From the IMG/VR virus record IMGVR_UViG_3300032088_000122, positions 1 to 20,238 of that record: 20,238 nucleotides of DNA, one strand, 5' to 3'. Positions 15,931-20,238 of this stretch are shown here, in pieces. Each line of letters starts with the position of its first letter. Position 1 is the first letter of the stretch. Position numbers and translations under genes: made by a program. Origin of the DNA: a virus. The notes under the pieces were generated by a model, which ran no database searches, was not told where the DNA came from, and saw nothing but the letters and a program-made list of their open reading frames with translations.

Positions 15931-16719
15931 TTAGTACCCCAATCTATATTGGTTTTGTACTTCGTATCCACCGGCATCAATATTACCATTCATCATCCCA
16001 TTTATGAATACTTTCTGTTGCTCCTGATTCATACTCTGTAATATCATTTGAACTTTTTGTTGTTCTTGTGGGTCTAAATTAGCCATTATCTCGCCTATGC
16101 TGTGTCTCAAGGCAGGTGTCTCAAGACCCTGTGGGTTAGTAGGACTTGCAAATCCACCTGTGAAGTCTGACTGTAAGTCTGTTTGATATTGACCAAAGCC
16201 TAAGTTATCGCTTCCTCCACCAGTATTAGCTGTAATGTTGTTGCGGTCTCTGAACTGTGCCATTCCTACTTCACCTAAACCATCACCAGTAAAGTTGTAA
16301 CCATAATCTTTCCCATCAATACCAAGTGTGTACTCATTACCCATACCCTGACCCATGTTCATCATATAGTCTCTGTATGCAGGTGTTCCCGGTAGAAGTC
16401 CTCCGGTGGCGGCCTGAGCGGCATCACGTGTTGCTAATGTCTTTCCAATATCCGTTTGGTACTCCTCACCAGTATTAGTTGTAACAGCTCCCGGTAAGAA
16501 GTCATCTATAACCTGAGCGGCATCTCTAGATGCTTTTCCATACTCATCAAATTGTTTCTTTAACCATGGCCCTGCACCCAAAATACCTTCGATAAATGAG
16601 CCTTCCCTATCTTCAGGAGTATCAAGACCACTTAATAATGAACCTCCTTGTACTCCTTCTGCAATCGAAGCTTTGCCTAATAACTCAGCAATGATTTGTT
16701 TTATTCTTTCCTCATCCAT
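15931..16719 (-). CDS. Unassigned virion-region protein, 262 residues
   Basis: Starts at ATG 16719 behind CAGGAG. The N-terminal 30 residues are helical (DEERIKQIIAELLGKASIAE). The middle (about 110-200) is rich in Gly, Asn, Asp, Tyr and Gln and looks poorly folded or loop-like (GKDYGYNFTGDGLGEVGMAQ). The C-terminal 60 residues are Gln/Met-rich and helical (DPQEQQKVQMILQSMNQEQQ). Similar composition occurs in small structural or ejection proteins, but I recognise no family. It stands alone after the 829-residue protein with a 39-base spacer and before the adaptor. Confidence 0.6.
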   Translation of the reverse strand: MDEERIKQIIAELLGKASIAEGVQGGSLLSGLDTPEDREGSFIEGILGAGPWLKKQFDEYGKASRDAAQVIDDFLPGAVTTNTGEEYQTDIGKTLATRDAAQAATGGLLPGTPAYRDYMMNMGQGMGNEYTLGIDGKDYGYNFTGDGLGEVGMAQFRDRNNITANTGGGSDNLGFGQYQTDLQSDFTGGFASPTNPQGLETPALRHSIGEIMANLDPQEQQKVQMILQSMNQEQQKVFINGMMNGNIDAGGYEVQNQYRLGY

Positions 16720-16758
16720 GCCCTGCTCCTGTTTAATTTAACAATAGTATATCATCCA

Positions 16759-19248
16759 TTAATTGAATAATCCTTGTTTTTCCATCCGCATCAACATTTC
16801 ATGAGAGATTAATCCCATGTGGTTTGATGTATTAATTTGTCTAGTCTCATTTGGTAGTAACCCTTCTCTTGTAATTCTCTGTCCTGCTCGTTGACCACCT
16901 GATGCAATAATAGGATTTAAGTCTGAGATGTGTAGGTCATGACTTAATATACCAACTGGTGCGCCGGGCAATGATGAATCATAGCTTGTGTGTCTCCTTG
17001 CGTGGTCTGTGCTATTCAATTCAATCTGTCCTACATTTTGTAGTGTACCCTCTTGTTTGTTTAATTGCCTGTGGTCTGTGTTTGCTAGTCTAGCTTTTGT
17101 CCATGATAAGACACCATTGTCTGCACCTTTAGTATAGATACCTGCACCATCTCTGAAGTTAACATCAATAATTCTTGCAATAGCTTTGCGCTCTGCACCA
17201 TTTGAACCGAGTAATGGATTCTCTGCATCTATGCCTTTCCACTTCTGATTAATGTTCTTGCCTGTCTCTAAATCCTTAGATTGAGTCCTAATCATTTTGT
17301 CTAGCTTGGTCTTCTGAGACCTGTTTAATCCTTGTAATGCTGACTGCAACATTGAATCTACTACTTGGTGACTGAAGTCTAAGCCAGTAGGAGACATTCT
17401 AAATGGTAAATAGATTGGGTCTTTGCCATACATTTGTTTAGCTTCACCGGCCTGTCGTATGATTGAACTAATAGCATCTCTGTGTGAGGCCCATAGAACA
17501 CCTCTGTCTACGTTCTCCGGGATAATCATAAAGTCCTGTCCACCTTCTAGCTTCACCGGGTTAGGAAACTTAGTGCCATTAACGTGTGTCAAGTATCCAC
17601 CTGCACGAGATAAGTCTGCGTAAGTAGCTACATATGGGAAGCCTTCAAGGTTTCTGAGGTCAATGTCAGGAATAATAATGTTGTTCTCACCCTTGACTAT
17701 CGTACCACCTTTATCAAATGTACCTTCAGCTAAAGCTCTCTGCTCTGTTACTCTGTTGCTTAATCTAACAGAACCTTCATCTAGTGGCAGAGTAAGTATA
17801 CCTTGTTCAACACCTGCGGCTGTTTGTGTGTTCTTATCTATGTCTATGTCCTGACGTTTTAATATCTTAGTAGTGTCATCGCTGTACAAGACGTAGTTAC
17901 GAGGATTTCCTGCATCCTGTCCTGCGGCAAGATTACGTGCTGATGTGAACCTATCTGTGAATGACATACCTTTAATACCTAAGCTATTGAGATGTAGTGA
18001 TGCGGCCTTTTGAGACCTTCTTAGCAGGTCAAACATACTCAATCCCGGAGAACGTCCAACAATTGCAGGTTGGTTCATATCCATAGCATTCCTAACTAAT
18101 TCATCATAAAGGGTCTGCCCGGTAGCATCATCTCCTAACCCAAGTCTCTCCATTTCCTTTTGAACCATTGGGTTTTGGTCTGCCTTCTTAGCCTCACGAT
18201 TAATGAATGTCTTGATTGCATCGTCACTTAAATCAATCTCATACAGTTGGTTATCTGCTGTATCGAATCTACCTTCAATCTCATAGAGAGCTTTGTTAGC
18301 TTTGGCAATGTCAGCAGGGTCTGTTAAATTAGCTATAACGTCAGCTCGGATTGTGTCCGGGTAATAACCACTAGCGGCCCTGTCTAATATCTCTTTAATA
18401 AGTGGGTCTTTTTCTAACTTCATAAGCTCATCGAACTCGTCAAGCATGTCGGCATCATGTCTTGCATATCGCTTACCTTCATGCTTAGTTCCACTAACGT
18501 ATTGACCCCAACCTTGAACCATTGTGCCTGAGTTAGAACCTATAGCATCCATGTCTAATTGTCTGAAGATTGCACCTCTGTTGTTACCTTGCCAAGTAAT
18601 GAGTGGTGACTGCATTCCGTAATGACCTTGATTAGCGGCGGCTACTATGCCATTCATCTCATTCATGAACTTAGCTTGTACAGCAGGATTAGTTGCTACT
18701 TTGGTTAGAGCTTTAACCCCAAACCCTGCACCAACTGCCATAGATATTATCTCAGCCGGGTTCTTCCTAAACTCTTCCTTGAATCCTTCCCATGAACCAA
18801 ACGTGTCTGTAAGATATGAACCAAACTGATTAGCCATCTCACGTTGTTCAACACCTACATCCTCACTAAGCAATCCACCTACTGGTGTTAAATTAAGTAC
18901 ACCACCTGCTAATAAACTAGCTATAGCTTCAGTTGATGGGCCGGGATTGGTAGCCATGTATGCTCCATCTCGATACATTTGTCCGATGCTTTCAGGTAGA
19001 TTCTGTAACCAGTTGCCACTTCTCTCATCGTTGCCTTCACCCCAACCGAGTGCCTGAAAGAATGGACTTTGCGCTCTACTCTCATAGATTTCTGCATCTC
19101 TTGCATCTCTCCTTGCTTGAAGCTCAGGGTCAACATCCAATATACCAGTAAAGAACTTAGAGACACCTCCCCAAGCATTACTGAGTAGTCCATCTAATTT
19201 AACAGGGTCTTTGTCATCCTGATTGAGTAAGCCTTGATGTAGTCTCAT
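16759..19248 (-). CDS. Large protein with ADP-ribosyltransferase-like (ART-PolyVal type) domain
   Basis: 829 residues; ATG 19248 overlaps the upstream stop as ATGA. Residues 1-210 are partly helical and include a Gly/Ala hydrophobic region (about 105-185). Residues about 215-465 match the layout of the ART-PolyVal ADP-ribosyltransferase type: TWQGNNRGAIFRQLDMDAIG (218-237, where HGT is usual), GWGQY with a later Tyr (246-261), LYEIDLSDDAI (335-345), ASLHLNSLGIKGMSF (416-430) and NYVLYSDDTTKI (451-462). The expected His is replaced by Gln220, so NAD binding may be altered. Residues about 525-780 resemble a second domain that accompanies such domains in other phage proteins (EGFPYVATYADLSRAGGYLT, then PIYLPFRMSPTGLDFSHQVV, QNVGQIEL). 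Such proteins can travel in the virion and act in the host; here this is inference. Confidence 0.65.
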   Translation of the reverse strand: MRLHQGLLNQDDKDPVKLDGLLSNAWGGVSKFFTGILDVDPELQARRDARDAEIYESRAQSPFFQALGWGEGNDERSGNWLQNLPESIGQMYRDGAYMATNPGPSTEAIASLLAGGVLNLTPVGGLLSEDVGVEQREMANQFGSYLTDTFGSWEGFKEEFRKNPAEIISMAVGAGFGVKALTKVATNPAVQAKFMNEMNGIVAAANQGHYGMQSPLITWQGNNRGAIFRQLDMDAIGSNSGTMVQGWGQYVSGTKHEGKRYARHDADMLDEFDELMKLEKDPLIKEILDRAASGYYPDTIRADVIANLTDPADIAKANKALYEIEGRFDTADNQLYEIDLSDDAIKTFINREAKKADQNPMVQKEMERLGLGDDATGQTLYDELVRNAMDMNQPAIVGRSPGLSMFDLLRRSQKAASLHLNSLGIKGMSFTDRFTSARNLAAGQDAGNPRNYVLYSDDTTKILKRQDIDIDKNTQTAAGVEQGILTLPLDEGSVRLSNRVTEQRALAEGTFDKGGTIVKGENNIIIPDIDLRNLEGFPYVATYADLSRAGGYLTHVNGTKFPNPVKLEGGQDFMIIPENVDRGVLWASHRDAISSIIRQAGEAKQMYGKDPIYLPFRMSPTGLDFSHQVVDSMLQSALQGLNRSQKTKLDKMIRTQSKDLETGKNINQKWKGIDAENPLLGSNGAERKAIARIIDVNFRDGAGIYTKGADNGVLSWTKARLANTDHRQLNKQEGTLQNVGQIELNSTDHARRHTSYDSSLPGAPVGILSHDLHISDLNPIIASGGQRAGQRITREGLLPNETRQINTSNHMGLISHEMLMRMEKQGLFN

Positions 19249-19457
19249 GGCATTATAGTCTTTAAGAATTGATAAAACGAATCCATCTGCCCGGAGTGGT
19301 CTGCCTGTTGTCTCAGTCGTTCAACCTCATAGAACTCATCGTCCGGTAGAGTAAATAACCATTCTCTTATTTCAGGAGGGTCGTTGACGTTGGCCCATCC
19401 CTCACGAGGCATTGAGCTTATCTCTTCTGATGTCATTGCACCAAGCAAACCTGTCAT
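19245..19457 (-). CDS. Small hypothetical protein after terminase
   Basis: 70 residues, both ends overlapping neighbours as ATGA, with AAGGAG before the start. The sequence is acidic (LPDDEFYEVERLRQQADHSG) with a Pro/Trp-containing middle (NVNDPPEIREWLF), predicted mostly helical. I recognise no family. The overlaps, the good ribosome site and the matching strand support it as a real gene. Its position suggests an accessory role near terminase or the following large protein. Confidence 0.6.
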   Translation of the reverse strand: MTGLLGAMTSEEISSMPREGWANVNDPPEIREWLFTLPDDEFYEVERLRQQADHSGQMDSFYQFLKTIMP

Positions 19458-20238
19458 ACTACTCCTTGCAAGTTTCTCCTTAATGGTTTATCCCAGTTCT
19501 CGTTGAATGGTCTGTATCCTATAGCAAGATACCTCATCGCATCTGCCGCATGTGAACTCCAATCATGCTTTGGTCTCATTCTCCAAGTCATACCATTGTC
19601 ATCCCACTCTCTACTGTAAGCGAGTAAGGAGTCAATGAGTTTCTCACATGATACCTCATCGAAATAACATTTGTCTAACAAAGTTCTCACTTGTTGTATT
19701 CCATCGTCAATAAGTAGTTGTGGTGCTATCTCAATATTGTGTATGCCTAGCTCTTCCAACATCTCGACACGAGACTTACCTGAACCAAGCTCTCGTACTC
19801 TGACATCATGTGGTAGAACGTGTTGGTCATAGACATAACCTCTGTCCTGAAGAACCTTGACATAGTGTTCAAGACCTGCACCTGATGCTTCATAGAAATC
19901 AATAATGTGAACCTCAGCTCCAATGAATTGTGCAAAGACTATGCTTGTTGAATCACCTATACCTAAATCCCATGCTGTTATGACACCCTTGCCTCTGTCG
20001 TATCTTACCTTAGTGATTCTGTCTTCATCCTTAGCTCTGCGTAATTCAGTAGAATAGTATGCGCCCTCTGAATAAACAAGATAGCCGCCCTCCCAAATGT
20101 GTTCATACATGTCAGGTCGTTTCTCTTTATCTTCTAGTCTCTGCTCATTAAGCACTTCAGGAAACCATTCGTTGTCCTGCCATTGTAGAGCTACTATCTT
20201 ACTGTTACTTGGAAAGCTCTCTCTAAATCGTTCATGCG
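19454..20238 (-). CDS. terL: Terminase large subunit, C-terminal nuclease part (5' end outside window)
   Basis: DNA-packaging motor and headful nuclease. The frame is open to the right edge. Upstream of a GTG at 20155 it continues ...FRESFPSNSKIVALQWQDNE and WFPEVLNEQRLEDK, so that GTG is internal and the gene is partial (about 260 visible codons). The visible part has the linker with MYEHIWEGGY, normally just after the ATPase domain, then the RNase-H-like nuclease: ITAWDLGIGDSTSI with the first metal-binding Asp, HVLPHDVRVRELGSGKS with the second, and HDWSSHAADAMRYLAIGYRP with the last conserved Asp. This is the Terminase_3/PBSX-like C-terminal pattern. The Walker A and B motifs lie outside the window. 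It starts the visible head and tail gene cluster. Confidence 0.92.
   Translation of the reverse strand, partial: HERFRESFPSNSKIVALQWQDNEWFPEVLNEQRLEDKEKRPDMYEHIWEGGYLVYSEGAYYSTELRRAKDEDRITKVRYDRGKGVITAWDLGIGDSTSIVFAQFIGAEVHIIDFYEASGAGLEHYVKVLQDRGYVYDQHVLPHDVRVRELGSGKSRVEMLEELGIHNIEIAPQLLIDDGIQQVRTLLDKCYFDEVSCEKLIDSLLAYSREWDDNGMTWRMRPKHDWSSHAADAMRYLAIGYRPFNENWDKPLRRNLQGVV

Noticed and set aside
16720-16758. Promoter in the 39-base spacer before the 262-residue gene
   Set aside because: AT-rich, but no convincing -35/-10 pair or phage-type promoter repeated elsewhere in the window.
20153-20155. GTG 20155 as the start of the terminase gene
   Set aside because: The frame stays open to the window edge and the upstream residues fit the terminase pattern, so this codon is internal.

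Overview
The window is the virion-morphogenesis part of a tailed double-stranded DNA phage genome, almost certainly a short-tailed (podovirus-type) marine or other aquatic phage. It is AT-rich by eye. All 20 recognisable genes lie on the minus strand, mostly with ATGA or TAATG stop/start overlaps or gaps of only a few bases. No tRNA, rRNA, CRISPR array, insertion sequence or host-like gene is visible. The capsid protein resembles the SU10/DUF5309 type and the adaptor the SU10/P22 gp4 type. Together with large glycine-rich ejection-type proteins, no tape-measure gene and no tail-tube or sheath genes, this points to a podovirus. The host cannot be read from the window.

Read in the direction of transcription (right to left), the layout is as follows. 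The C-terminal part of the large terminase subunit runs off the right edge (20238-19454). A 70-residue protein follows, then an 829-residue protein carrying a diverged ADP-ribosyltransferase-like domain (19248-16759), then a 262-residue unknown. The neck and tail block (15928-11550) comes next: head-tail adaptor, Gp80-like fibre-type protein, a beta-repeat Ala/Thr/Val/Ser protein, a probable beta-propeller nozzle protein and two small proteins, one GNAT-like. The probable ejection (internal virion) block (11548-5652) has four proteins: a polyglycine-linker protein, a Gln/Asn-rich protein with 11-residue repeats, a 524-residue protein and an 881-residue protein. The head block (5652-1350) holds portal, an 81-residue protein, scaffold and major capsid protein. 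The left end has a 96-residue protein and a tail fibre with an S74 self-cleaving chaperone domain that runs off the left edge.

The genes form one assembly programme. Terminase packages DNA through the portal into a scaffold-templated shell. Adaptor and nozzle close the neck, the ejection proteins probably form a transient channel into the cell, and the fibre binds the host. The order is unusual, because neck, tail and ejection genes sit between terminase and portal. The most notable items are the ADP-ribosyltransferase-like protein (possibly delivered into the host, with an apparent His-to-Gln change at the NAD-binding motif), twin hairpins just after the capsid gene, a YGxGxYG motif shared by two neighbouring tail proteins, and hendecad repeats in a putative ejection protein. 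The only stretch of about 100 bases without a gene is 1242-1349, which holds the twin hairpins. There is no gene-free stretch above 300 bases.
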